Positions 1-6,503 of a DNA stretch of 8,411 nt are shown here, in pieces. Made by a program: the position numbers and the translations under genes. Position 1 is the first letter of the stretch, and each line of letters opens with the position of its first letter. The stretch is from Anaerolineae bacterium (GTDB lineage Bacteria; Chloroflexota; Anaerolineae; 4572-78; J111): NCBI GenBank assembly GCA_020433835.1, contig JAGRBY010000310.1, forward strand, positions 1-8,411. The letters run 5' to 3'. The notes beneath the pieces are model-generated. The model saw only the letters and a program-made list of their open reading frames with translations. It ran no database searches and had not been told where the DNA came from.

Positions 1-389
1 GGCGCGTCGGTATCGTAGCCGTACAGGGTCGGCATATCGAAGGCAATCGACAGCCCGGTCTGGCCCTGCGACAGCAGATACTTGAAGCGCTGGTTGGTCT
101 CTTCGGCCAGGCCGAAGCCGGCAAACATGCGCATCGTCCACAGCTTGCCGCGATAGCCGGTGGCGTGGACACCCCGCGTAAACGGATACTGGCCGGGGAA
201 GTTAATCTCATCGACAAATTGGTCTTGCTCAGTGCCGTTGGGCGCGTAGAGGCGCTCGATGGGCAGCGAGGAGGTGGTCATGAACTTTTCCGGGCGTTCG
301 GCGCGTTTGACCAAGCCCGGTTCTAACGTTTCCTCTTCCCAGGCCTTCCGGCTGTCTTGATACAGGTTTGACTTATCAGCGTCAGGCAT
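1..389 (-). CDS. Methylmalonyl-CoA mutase large (catalytic) subunit, N-terminal part, cut by window edge
   Basis: The 129 visible residues are the start of the TIM-barrel catalytic domain of the B12-dependent acyl-CoA mutases, which interconvert methylmalonyl-CoA and succinyl-CoA in the cytoplasm. Diagnostic stretches are [20 protein letters not shown] (residues 68-87), [18 protein letters not shown] (89-106) and [13 protein letters not shown] (109-121). Tyr79 may match the substrate-choosing Tyr of classical methylmalonyl-CoA mutase (Phe in isobutyryl-CoA mutase, Ile in hydroxyisobutyryl-CoA mutase). That favours methylmalonyl-CoA, but the other specificity residues lie outside the window. 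The start is set by a strong Shine-Dalgarno AAAGGAG at 396-402, six bases from the ATG. The gene runs off the left edge, so I cannot see whether a B12-binding domain is fused. Upstream are a good promoter and a structured leader. The family is very sure, the exact substrate less so. Confidence 0.92.
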   Translation of the reverse strand, partial: MPDADKSNLYQDSRKAWEEETLEPGLVKRAERPEKFMTTSSLPIERLYAPNGTEQDQFVDEINFPGQYPFTRGVHATGYRGKLWTMRMFAGFGLAEETNQRFKYLLSQGQTGLSIAFDMPTLYGYDTDA

Positions 390-421
390 TTTTTTCTCCT
401 TTGAAAGAAAGTATTAATGTG

Positions 422-524
422 GGATAAACTTTTGTGGTTTTTGAGATTAATCGGGGAATCACAAAGCTAGCTTTGTGATTCCGGCACTTACCTGATTAAT
501 TTGTTGATTTACAAAAGTTTGTCC
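422..524. repeat. Nested inverted repeat filling the mutase leader
   Basis: The centre (455-482) is a perfect 28-nt palindrome, with GGAATCACAAAGCT followed by its exact reverse complement. Outer arms at 422-435 and 511-524 pair over 14 bp with one G-U, and inner arms 446-452 and 494-500 pair over 7 bp. Together they could fold into one long interrupted hairpin. It lies between the predicted mutase promoter and the mutase start codon, so it would be transcribed as leader RNA. No T-tract follows on the minus strand, so it does not look like a simple terminator. The central palindrome resembles the ones at 6915-6968 and 7241-7293. Confidence 0.8.
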
Positions 525-531
525 TAAGAAT

Positions 532-556
532 CTCGAACCGGCAGGTCGGTTTCGAG
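532..556. repeat. Short inverted repeat at the start of the mutase leader
   Basis: CTCGAACCG (532-540) can pair with CGGTTTCGAG (547-556) around a six-base loop, with one bulged base. It lies a few bases downstream of the predicted transcription start of the mutase gene and would be the first hairpin in its leader. No T-tract follows, so a terminator is unlikely. Confidence 0.45.
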
Positions 557-568
557 CGTTGGCAGTCT

Positions 569-597
569 ATTATAATCCCATCACCTCTGTTTGTCAG
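569..597 (-). promoter_or_regulatory. Sigma70-type promoter for the mutase gene
   Basis: On the minus strand there is a -35 box CTGACA (592-597), a 17-base spacer and a perfect -10 box TATAAT (569-574). Five of six bases match at -35 and six of six at -10, at the ideal spacing. It starts seven bases past the stop codon of the PPC gene and points at the mutase gene. Transcription would begin near 562, giving a leader of about 170 nt. This suggests the mutase gene is transcribed independently of the PPC gene. Confidence 0.65.
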
Positions 598-603
598 AAC
601 CAC

Positions 604-1005
604 TCACTCAGGAATGTTCCTGATAACCAACTCTTTATAGCCCGTTTCGCTGTCGATTTCGCGTCGAAACGAAAGGTTGGGCAGCAGGCCCAGCACGATT
701 TCGGCGGTGGTGTAGATTAAACAACCGGCTAAGAGATGCCCACCAACCGTATGGCCTCGGCTATCGGCCATGCTAATGTGATAATGCGATCCGTGTCGGG
801 AGAGCGTGCCGGTCAGCGATACAATCTCGAACTTGCCGTCTAGCGTGGTCGATTGGTCTTGATCGGCGAAGCGCAGCACAGCTCGACGCAAGCTGCCGAC
901 GCAGGTTAGCACGCAGGCCGCCTCGACGGCGTTGTCGACGGCCCAGGTATCGAGCGTGGCTTTTAAATCTTGGTTGGGGTGTAGGCGGAGGGCGTGGGTT
1001 TGCAT
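604..1005 (-). CDS. PPC (DUF296, plants and prokaryotes conserved) domain protein
   Basis: The 133-residue protein is a single PPC/DUF296 domain over its full length, the usual size for bacterial members. Family marks are the RLHPNQDL start (residues 7-14), GSLRRAVLR (37-45), FEIVSLTGTLS (59-69), HYHISMAD (74-81) and GGHLLAG (88-94), then TTAEIVLG (99-106). His74, His76 and His90 are placed as in prokaryotic members thought to bind a metal ion. In plants the same domain occurs in AT-hook DNA-binding proteins. The bacterial stand-alone form has no settled function and forms trimers in known structures. No AT-hook or signal peptide is visible. An AAGGA-type Shine-Dalgarno lies about ten bases before the ATG. 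It stands 117 bases downstream of the DsrE gene, with an inverted repeat in the gap, so cotranscription is possible but unproven. Confidence 0.88.
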   Translation of the reverse strand: MQTHALRLHPNQDLKATLDTWAVDNAVEAACVLTCVGSLRRAVLRFADQDQSTTLDGKFEIVSLTGTLSRHGSHYHISMADSRGHTVGGHLLAGCLIYTTAEIVLGLLPNLSFRREIDSETGYKELVIRNIPE

Positions 1006-1039
1006 AGGTTTAGTGTCCTTTAAACGTTGCTAGCGATAA

Positions 1040-1109
1040 GAGATAAGGAGATGAAGAGATTGGGAGATTGGATACAAATACTCTACTCGTCTCTTCATCT
1101 CCTTATCTC
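1040..1109. repeat. 20-bp perfect inverted repeat between the DsrE and PPC genes
   Basis: GAGATAAGGAGATGAAGAGA (1040-1059) is repeated in perfect reverse complement at 1090-1109 around a 30-base loop. It fills most of the 117-base gap. The purine-rich arms are themselves built on short GAGAT-like repeats. No T-tract follows on the minus strand, so it is not an obvious terminator. It may be a small interspersed palindromic element or an RNA-stabilising hairpin. Confidence 0.85.
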
Positions 1110-1122
1110 CAACACACTGCCT

Positions 1123-1470
1123 CTAAAGCGTAATCACCTTCTCTGCCCGCCACTGGGCTTCGATGATGTCGGTCATACCGCCGACGATGCCGACTTCGAC
1201 CTGATCTTGTAGGTTGTAGGTGTTGAGGCAGGTGCTGCAGATCACCAAATGAACGCCTTTGGCCTCCAACGCCTTGAGTTCGGCGATGACGGGCGAGCCG
1301 GTGGTCACCAGCTTGACCCCTTCCGTGTAAAAGCAGATGACGGCCGGGAGAGTGTTACTGTCGTCCAGCAGTTTGAGGTAGGTTTGGAAGAGTTTGTGCT
1401 GCAAAGATTCATCGGCCTGGCCCATCCCGTTGCGGGTGACCATAACGACCGTGGCTTGTTTAGCTGACAT
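1123..1470 (-). CDS. Stand-alone DsrE-fold protein of the YedF C-terminal type
   Basis: The 115-residue protein matches the DsrE-like C-terminal domain of YedF, a family loosely linked to sulfur and selenium metabolism. Visible marks are VVMVTRNGMGQADESL (residues 8-23), LPAVICFYTEGVKL (41-54), GSPVIAELKALEAKGV (58-73), CSTCLNTYNL (78-87) and VGIVGGMTDIIE (93-104). Cys78 and Cys81 form a CxxC at the place where family members carry their conserved cysteines, so persulfide or thiol chemistry is plausible. The N-terminal TusA domain of full YedF (about 190 residues) is missing, so this is the DsrE half alone. The protein is cytoplasmic, with no signal peptide. A clear AAGGAG Shine-Dalgarno about eight bases before the ATG supports the start. 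The radical SAM gene lies 414 bases upstream. The family is clear, the biochemical role is not. Confidence 0.87.
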   Translation of the reverse strand: MSAKQATVVMVTRNGMGQADESLQHKLFQTYLKLLDDSNTLPAVICFYTEGVKLVTTGSPVIAELKALEAKGVHLVICSTCLNTYNLQDQVEVGIVGGMTDIIEAQWRAEKVITL

Positions 1471-1559
1471 GGGTAATCTCCTTGGTGGAAAGGTGGGTAG
1501 TTTAACGCAGTTGCCAGCACAAATCGGAAGTAAGGGGGATTAGGGGGATGGCAACCTGG

Positions 1560-1588
1560 ATTGTACGTTTTCTGAATATTAGTCCTAA
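1560..1588 (-). promoter_or_regulatory. Weak candidate promoter for the DsrE gene
   Basis: A -10-like TACAAT (1560-1565, five of six consensus bases) is preceded at 17 bases by TTAGGA (1583-1588, three of six). It would give a leader of roughly 80 bases for the DsrE gene. The -35 box is poor, so this is only a candidate. Confidence 0.22.
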
Positions 1589-1619
1589 CTCGCTTTGAAG
1601 CAAAGTCTGAAACCGAGCG

Positions 1620-1760
1620 CTGTAGGAGATTTCTCGCCTTCGGCAGCGTCTCTTGGGTTACATCTTCGGCGGCATCGGCATTGCCGATGATGGTTGTGCA
1701 GAGACGGATCAGGCGCGGGTGTTCTGCGTTGAGAATCGCGTAAAAATCTGCGTCTGTAGG
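1620..1760 (-). pseudogene. Remnant of an ECF-type RNA polymerase sigma factor (region 2 only)
   Basis: Minus-strand translation of this stretch contains FYAILNAEHPRLIRLCTTII and then GNADAAEDVTQETLPKARNL. This is the pattern of sigma70 region 2.1-2.2 in ECF sigma factors (helix, then AEDvtQEtf-like core-binding motif). After about 47 residues the similarity stops. The following residues are proline- and asparagine-rich filler with no region 2.3-2.4 or region 4, and no better frame is evident. There is no convincing start codon with a Shine-Dalgarno. The open frame around it is longer (it enters from inside the radical SAM gene), but only this part reads like protein. A decayed or truncated gene is the best reading. 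A chance match is possible but unlikely for this motif order. Confidence 0.5.
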
Positions 1761-1884
1761 CTGACCGGTTAAGATGAGGCTCGATGGCAGCGGTCGATCC
1801 GATAAAAGGGTTGCCACCTTTACCGAAAAGGCATAGAAACCGATGTCACCGATTATCGGACAGTGCGCAACGCCCTTATGATGA

Positions 1885-3006
1885 CTACGGACACTGCACA
1901 ATACCCTGGGCCCATACGCAGCCGCCACAGGTGGGAAAGGTATTGTGACTACAGTCAACATGGTTGGCCGAAAAACGCTCGCAGCCGCCACATGTTGTAC
2001 ACGGCGAAAATGGAAACTCGCGTACGTTGGCCCGAAAGGCTTTGTATTCGGGCGAATTCCATATCTCGTCCAGCGGTTTCTGGTTGATGTTGCCCAGTGC
2101 GTGACGGGTGACATCCTTACGCCGACCGTGCAGGTAGACCGGATGATCGTGTAAAAGAGGTAAGCATGGGCTTACTTCACCATCGCGGCGGATAACGGCG
2201 TAGCCTTCGTGAACAAAACGGCAGTAGTTGCTGCTCTGGCTCAGGCTGCCATTGAACCAACTGAGGCTGACAATCGAGTCGAACAGCTCGCCGACCGGCT
2301 TTTGGGTGTGTTCATCCATATCGAATTTGGGTAACCGCATATTGGGCACCCACCGCGAGGCACGATAAGCGGCAGAGGTCAAAGAGCGTTCATACAAAAT
2401 TTCAGCCTCCATCTCCGGATAGTGGGGCACGACATTAGAAACTTGAATATCCCAGGCACCGATGTAAACCGCTAACCAGGGCAGTTTTTGAATATCGGCC
2501 ACATTGCTTTTCATCGCCACAAAGGCAATGCCAACCTGCGGGTTGCTATGACGCCCGCCCTTGCGTAATTTGAGACGGCGCAGATGGCGAAAGTTCTCGA
2601 TGACCTGGCTGTAGCTGCCGCGCACCCGAATATTGTGATAGATCTCCGGCCTGACACCATCAATCGAGACCATAATTCGATCTAAATCCAGGTCGATGAG
2701 CGCCTCAGCCATATCCCTATTGAGTAAGTGCCCATTGGTCGTCATCTCTACTTTGGCGCCGGTCGCTTTAGCCAAGGCCACAAGTTTCAAGAAATGCGGA
2801 TGGACCATCGGTTCCCCATAGCCACCGAAATGGATAATTGGCGGAGCAGGCAGCCGGCCGATTTGCTCCATTAGATCTTCGAAAGTGGCCAGGGGCATAT
2901 GACCAAACGGTTCAGCCCAGGTACGACGCTCGCACATAGTGCAATCTAAATTGCAGGCCGTGGTAATTTCAACATACAGTTTATTTAATGTGTCTGAAGG
3001 GGGCAT
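1885..3006 (-). CDS. Radical SAM protein with SPASM domain, like the tungsten AOR cofactor-modifying protein (Cmo)
   Basis: The protein has 373 residues from the chosen start. The radical SAM cluster motif CNLDCTMC places Cys18, Cys22 and Cys25 for the 4Fe-4S cluster that cleaves S-adenosylmethionine. HFGGYGEP (residues 59-66) is the glycine-rich SAM-binding strand. The C-terminal third is a SPASM domain for auxiliary Fe-S clusters, with cysteines at 262, 281, 336, 339, 342, 352, 360, 363 and 372. The ending TCGGCVWAQGIVQCP is characteristic of proteins annotated as tungsten aldehyde:ferredoxin oxidoreductase cofactor-modifying protein. The reaction and substrate of that family are not firmly known. 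No oxidoreductase gene or precursor peptide lies in the window. The ATG at 3006 is preferred over one eight codons upstream because GAGAGGAA precedes it at a good distance, while the upstream ATG has no Shine-Dalgarno. Radical SAM/SPASM is very sure, the Cmo-like role moderate. Confidence 0.88.
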   Translation of the reverse strand: MPPSDTLNKLYVEITTACNLDCTMCERRTWAEPFGHMPLATFEDLMEQIGRLPAPPIIHFGGYGEPMVHPHFLKLVALAKATGAKVEMTTNGHLLNRDMAEALIDLDLDRIMVSIDGVRPEIYHNIRVRGSYSQVIENFRHLRRLKLRKGGRHSNPQVGIAFVAMKSNVADIQKLPWLAVYIGAWDIQVSNVVPHYPEMEAEILYERSLTSAAYRASRWVPNMRLPKFDMDEHTQKPVGELFDSIVSLSWFNGSLSQSSNYCRFVHEGYAVIRRDGEVSPCLPLLHDHPVYLHGRRKDVTRHALGNINQKPLDEIWNSPEYKAFRANVREFPFSPCTTCGGCERFSANHVDCSHNTFPTCGGCVWAQGIVQCP

Positions 3007-3112
3007 AATGTTGTTCCTCTCTATCTTCATTGATATCGATCTGTTCTTATTATCTCACAACCTAAGTGCTTTTCCACTAGACAGTAGGCCAGGTATTTGT
3101 ATTTGTCACCGT

Positions 3113-3169
3113 ATCTGTGGATTTTTGAAGATTTTTGTACCGGCACTTAAATATCTGTGAGAATCTGTG
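3113..3169. repeat. Degenerate ATCTGTG direct repeats in a gene-free gap
   Basis: ATCTGTG occurs at 3113-3119, 3153-3159 and 3163-3169. Between the first two copies lies a near-duplicated GATTTTTG (about 3120-3137). The pattern resembles a worn interspersed repeat. It lies in the 464-base space between the divergent radical SAM and MBOAT genes, where I find no intact gene and no convincing promoter for either one. Confidence 0.45.
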
Positions 3170-3308
3170 TCACTCGGTGGCCCCATAATTCTTACCTTCT
3201 TTTTAGCTTATTCTTAAAATAAAGGTGTATACTTCGATCACATTGTAAGCTATACTCCAACTAAGGATCGTGAATACAATAACTTCCACATTTGAATTTG
3301 GGTAAAAA

Positions 3309-3360
3309 TGGTAAATGGTAATTAGGTATTCAATCTCCAGTCTCCAATTACCATTTACCA
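3309..3360. repeat. 15-bp perfect inverted repeat upstream of the MBOAT gene
   Basis: TGGTAAATGGTAATT (3309-3323) is matched in perfect reverse complement at 3346-3360 around a 22-base loop. The left arm also carries GGTAAAT-like direct repetition. It lies about 110 bases before the MBOAT start. Its AT-rich arms differ from the other palindromes in the window. It may be an interspersed intergenic repeat or a protein-binding dyad. Confidence 0.75.
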
Positions 3361-3366
3361 ATTATC

Positions 3367-3462
3367 CGACGGGCCAGCTTTGGCGACACGATCAACTGGA
3401 TCAAGAGCGCAGCCGACGGCACCCTACCCGAATCAAACTGTAACACCTTCAACAATCCGTAG
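3367..3462 (+). pseudogene. Possible 3' coding remnant just before the MBOAT gene
   Basis: Read in one plus-strand frame, this stretch gives about 31 residues (RRASFGDTINWIKSAADGTL, then PESNCNTFNNP) ending in TAG eight bases before the MBOAT ATG. The G+C-rich third positions and protein-like composition contrast with the AT-rich repeats to its left, as if the tail of a lost gene had been left beside the repeat. There is no start codon or Shine-Dalgarno, and I do not recognise the family. It could be chance. Confidence 0.3.
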
Positions 3463-3470
3463 AGACACCG

Positions 3471-4928
3471 ATGCTATTCAATTCCATTGAATTTCTCATT
3501 TTCTTTCCTATCGTCCTCATCCTCTATTTTGCTTGTCCATACCGCTATCGCTGGGCATTGTTGCTGGCGGCCAGTTACTATTTCTACGCCTCTTGGAAGC
3601 TGGAATATATTGTTCTCATCCTTATTTCGACTCTGATCAGCTACTTTACAGCGATCCAGATAGCCAAATCAGAAGCACCAACGAAGCGGACCACGTTGCT
3701 GATTATTAGCTTAATCGTCAATTTAGGCATTTTGTTCGCCTTTAAATACTTCAATTTTTTCAACGACTCCCTCAGAGAAGCCTTTACCCCATTCAATATC
3801 GCCTACAACGTCCCGATGTTTCAGGTCTTACTGCCGGTTGGCATCTCGTTCTACACCTTTCAAACCGTCGGCTACGTGATCGATGTCTATCGCGGCCAGG
3901 TTGAAGCCGAACACCACCTGGGTCGATTTGCCCTGTTTGTGTCTTTCTTCCCGCAGTTGGTAGCCGGCCCTATTGAGCGAGCGGCCAATCTTCTGCCGCA
4001 ATTTCGGCAAAACTTTGATTTCGATGAGGAACGTGTGGGGAGCGGCTTACGCTTAATCTTATGGGGTATGTTCAAAAAGGTGGTCATCGCCGATAGACTG
4101 GGGCTGTATGTTAGCGCCGTGTACGGTACGCCCACCGAGTGGGCAGGCTGGCCGGTACTGATGGCGACCTTCTTCTTCGCCTTCCAAATCTATTGCGATT
4201 TCTCCGGCTACTCCGACATTGCCATCGGGGCTGCACGCATCATGGGCTTTGATCTCATGGAAAACTTCAGGCGACCCTACTTTGCCCGTTCGCCGCTGGA
4301 GTTTTGGCGACGCTGGCACATTTCGCTCTCGACCTGGTTTAAGGACTACGTATACATTCCACTGGGCGGCAATCGGGTGTCGGTACCGCGTTGGTACCTC
4401 AACTTTTTGATTGTTTTTCTGGTCAGCGGTTTATGGCACGGGGCGGCCTGGACTTTTGTGCTGTGGGGCGGCCTGCACGGTCTTTTTGTCATAGCCGATG
4501 CGGCAACCAAAAATCTGCGTGCCGGATTGGTTCAACGCATAGGGCTTGATCAACAATCTCCCGTGCTAGCGGTTGTGAGTACCCTGTTTACGTTTATTTT
4601 GGTCTGTCTGGCCTGGGTCTTCTTCCGAGCCAATTCCGTCAATGAAGCTTTTCTCCTGCTAGGTACTATGTTTCCGCTATCGAACTTTGCCGATATTAAC
4701 GCCCCTTGGGCTGCGGTGGCCGGTAATCCCGCCCAAGAGATGGTTTTATCGCTGGCCTTAATTGTCCTCTTGGTGGGTGTCCATTGGGTCCAGGAGCGCC
4801 AGTGGCAAGTCCCTATTTTCTTCCAGCAGCCGATCTGGTTGCGCTGGGCCGCTTACTTGATTTTAGCCATCGCCAATATGAACCTCGGCGTCACGCAAGA
4901 AGTTCCCTTCATTTACTTCCAGTTTTAG
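3471..4928 (+). CDS. MBOAT family membrane O-acyltransferase (AlgI/DltB type)
   Basis: The 485-residue polytopic membrane protein has about ten hydrophobic segments across its length, typical in size for the AlgI/DltB branch. It would transfer acyl groups, usually acetyl, to an extracellular polymer or surface sugar. Family marks are LLPVGISFYTFQTVGYVIDVYRG (residues 120-142, shown as one run of key residues G124, F130, Y135 and D138), FFPQLVAGPI (159-168), YCDFSGYSDIAIG (241-253), FWRRWHISLSTWFKDYVYIP (278-297) and GLWHGAAWTF (320-329). His323 is in the position of the essential histidine of AlgI, and His283 is the second conserved histidine. The C-terminus FIYFQF is typical. The usual AlgJ/DltD-like partner is absent, and the next gene converges from the other strand. 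The ATG has only a weak GTAGAGA upstream. The family is certain, the acceptor unknown. Confidence 0.93.
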   Translation: MLFNSIEFLIFFPIVLILYFACPYRYRWALLLAASYYFYASWKLEYIVLILISTLISYFTAIQIAKSEAPTKRTTLLIISLIVNLGILFAFKYFNFFNDSLREAFTPFNIAYNVPMFQVLLPVGISFYTFQTVGYVIDVYRGQVEAEHHLGRFALFVSFFPQLVAGPIERAANLLPQFRQNFDFDEERVGSGLRLILWGMFKKVVIADRLGLYVSAVYGTPTEWAGWPVLMATFFFAFQIYCDFSGYSDIAIGAARIMGFDLMENFRRPYFARSPLEFWRRWHISLSTWFKDYVYIPLGGNRVSVPRWYLNFLIVFLVSGLWHGAAWTFVLWGGLHGLFVIADAATKNLRAGLVQRIGLDQQSPVLAVVSTLFTFILVCLAWVFFRANSVNEAFLLLGTMFPLSNFADINAPWAAVAGNPAQEMVLSLALIVLLVGVHWVQERQWQVPIFFQQPIWLRWAAYLILAIANMNLGVTQEVPFIYFQF

Positions 4929-6376
4929 TTATTCTCAAATTGGTTGGTAAAAAACTCGGCACATTGCGACTCGGGGGGCTGACCATTATAGACATCACGC
5001 ATCCAGGTCACTGAGTCAACAAAACTAAACTGCCGCGTTTGAAAGTGGCCTACATCGGTGTAGAGTTTGTAATTGACGTTTTTAACGCTATTGCATAAAC
5101 GACCCACAAAATTTTCGTGGGTTTGGGGCGTAACAATGTCATCGGCGGCACCGTGAAAGAGAACAATTGGGACTTCCACATTCGGCGAGGCACCGACATA
5201 GTTTATCGCTAAAGCCTCGTTTAAAGCCGGAAATGCTTCGGCTAATCGGCCACCGTACAGAGCCTCAAGAAATCCCGGATCATAGACCATCTTGGGATTT
5301 TCAGGGTAATACTGATAAGCCTCATCGACACATTTGGTCGAAGCATCGTCATAAAAAGTCGGCAACCATTTCGATAAGAAAACATCTTTGGGATCGATCA
5401 CATCGCCCCCATAATAATTCTGGAAGGAATAGATGATGTACGGTGCCAACTGAGGCCGCTCGCGCAACAGCGCCTCCACGCTGGGAGCCGTGGCATGGCC
5501 GACAATACCTCTAATTGATATTTCAGGCGCGTAACGGCTGGCCACATCGAGCGCAGCAAAAGCGCCGTGCCCGCCTTGCGAGTAGCCCCCATAAAAGACC
5601 GCCTGCGCCGGACGGGCAGGGATATTAGAGGCCACATTGCTATTAAAAATTTCATAGGCTGCCCGCGTCGCGTCGAGCAGCGTTGTCGCCTCCAGGGAAG
5701 CAATAAAATAGTTGTGTCGACGAGTCTGGTCATCATAGCCTTGCCAATGGGGCATTACGGTGATAAAGCCTTGTGCCGCATAGGAAATCAAATGGTGCTG
5801 GTACTGTCCCCAATTGCGTCCACGCAGCTCCTCATCCAGCGGCGCACATAAGTTGCCGATACCCGTTGTACCGGCCCCATAAACAAAAAGCGGAAACTCA
5901 GCGGGGGCAGTCACTTTGGGGATAAACATCTCGGCCCGAATGGTAGTCCAATGGCCCATTTCATTTCTGCTCTTGAAATGGAACTGAATCTTATCAACGC
6001 TATACTGGGCCGGTATTTGATTGCTGGCCGGATAGAATTCGGCTTGCAGTCGATTGACATCCTCAACGGAAAACGTAGCTACAAAAGCCAGATCTTTGAG
6101 CAATGTCTCATAAGGTTGCTGCTCCACCGCAGCCGGTTCGGGCAACTCCGCCGCGGCGCTGGTGGGCAACGGCACCGGCTCGATAACCTGGGGCGCGGTG
6201 ATTACCGAGTTGGCGATGATTGCATCACTTGTTGGTTGAATAATGGGGGGTGCGGGCGGCGGCGGCGGAATAGGGGTCGAATACTGGGCCATGTTGTTTG
6301 GCATGCGAATGGTGCAGGCGAGACCGGCGAAAAGGAGCAGAATTAACGCAATGTGAATTTGTTGGCGAATATTCAT
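4925..6376 (-). CDS. Exported alpha/beta hydrolase, secretory lipase (LIP)-like, probable lipoprotein
   Basis: The 483-residue protein begins with a signal peptide (hydrophobic residues 8-20) ending in FAGLAC. Cys21 could be lipidated, though Gly at -3 is unusual for a lipobox. A proline-rich linker follows (about 34-48), then a low-complexity stretch to about 88, then the hydrolase domain. Catalytic candidates are Ser266 in GYSQG (264-268), Asp412 or Asp413 in HGAADDIVTP, and His444 in DVGHF. FVYGAGTTG (164-172) probably forms the oxyanion region. The overall pattern, with AAQGFITVMPHWQGYDD (200-216) and YAPEISIRGIVGHATAPS (282-299), matches secreted lipase or esterase relatives. It probably cleaves ester bonds outside the membrane, substrate unknown. 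AGGA lies three bases before the ATG. The stop codon overlaps the MBOAT end by four bases. A promoter lies about 40 bases upstream. Confidence 0.87.
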   Translation of the reverse strand: MNIRQQIHIALILLLFAGLACTIRMPNNMAQYSTPIPPPPPAPPIIQPTSDAIIANSVITAPQVIEPVPLPTSAAAELPEPAAVEQQPYETLLKDLAFVATFSVEDVNRLQAEFYPASNQIPAQYSVDKIQFHFKSRNEMGHWTTIRAEMFIPKVTAPAEFPLFVYGAGTTGIGNLCAPLDEELRGRNWGQYQHHLISYAAQGFITVMPHWQGYDDQTRRHNYFIASLEATTLLDATRAAYEIFNSNVASNIPARPAQAVFYGGYSQGGHGAFAALDVASRYAPEISIRGIVGHATAPSVEALLRERPQLAPYIIYSFQNYYGGDVIDPKDVFLSKWLPTFYDDASTKCVDEAYQYYPENPKMVYDPGFLEALYGGRLAEAFPALNEALAINYVGASPNVEVPIVLFHGAADDIVTPQTHENFVGRLCNSVKNVNYKLYTDVGHFQTRQFSFVDSVTWMRDVYNGQPPESQCAEFFTNQFENN

Positions 6377-6417
6377 AAATCCTAATATTCAAAAGATTAT
6401 CAACGAGTACCGAGCGT

Positions 6418-6447
6418 ATATTATTCCGCGATAATCGCTTTTGTCAA
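6418..6447 (-). promoter_or_regulatory. Promoter of the hydrolase gene with a dyad in the spacer
   Basis: On the minus strand a perfect -35 box TTGACA (6442-6447) is followed after 18 bases by TAATAT (6418-6423), a moderate -10 box. The predicted leader is about 35 bases. Within the spacer, GCGATAATCGC (6428-6438) is a perfect 5-1-5 dyad. A protein bound there would cover the RNA polymerase contact region, so it is a candidate repressor or MerR-like activator site. No regulator gene is adjacent. Confidence 0.55.
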
Positions 6448-6503
6448 GAACAAGGTCATTTCCGGGTGCGTTTCTATGGGGGGCCAGACAAAAACAAGGA
6501 ATT

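Noticed and set aside
455..482. Terminator for the PPC gene
   Set aside because: The perfect palindrome has no T-tract on the minus strand and lies downstream of the mutase promoter, so a terminator there would block the mutase gene.
390..562. Cobalamin riboswitch ahead of the B12-dependent mutase gene
   Set aside because: I cannot find the conserved B12-box or the multi-helix layout. The leader is dominated by simple palindromes.
1305..2114. A 269-codon open frame on the minus strand across the radical SAM and DsrE genes
   Set aside because: Its two ends are out-of-frame readings of the radical SAM 3' end and of the DsrE gene. Only the middle part resembles protein, and that is reported as a sigma factor remnant.
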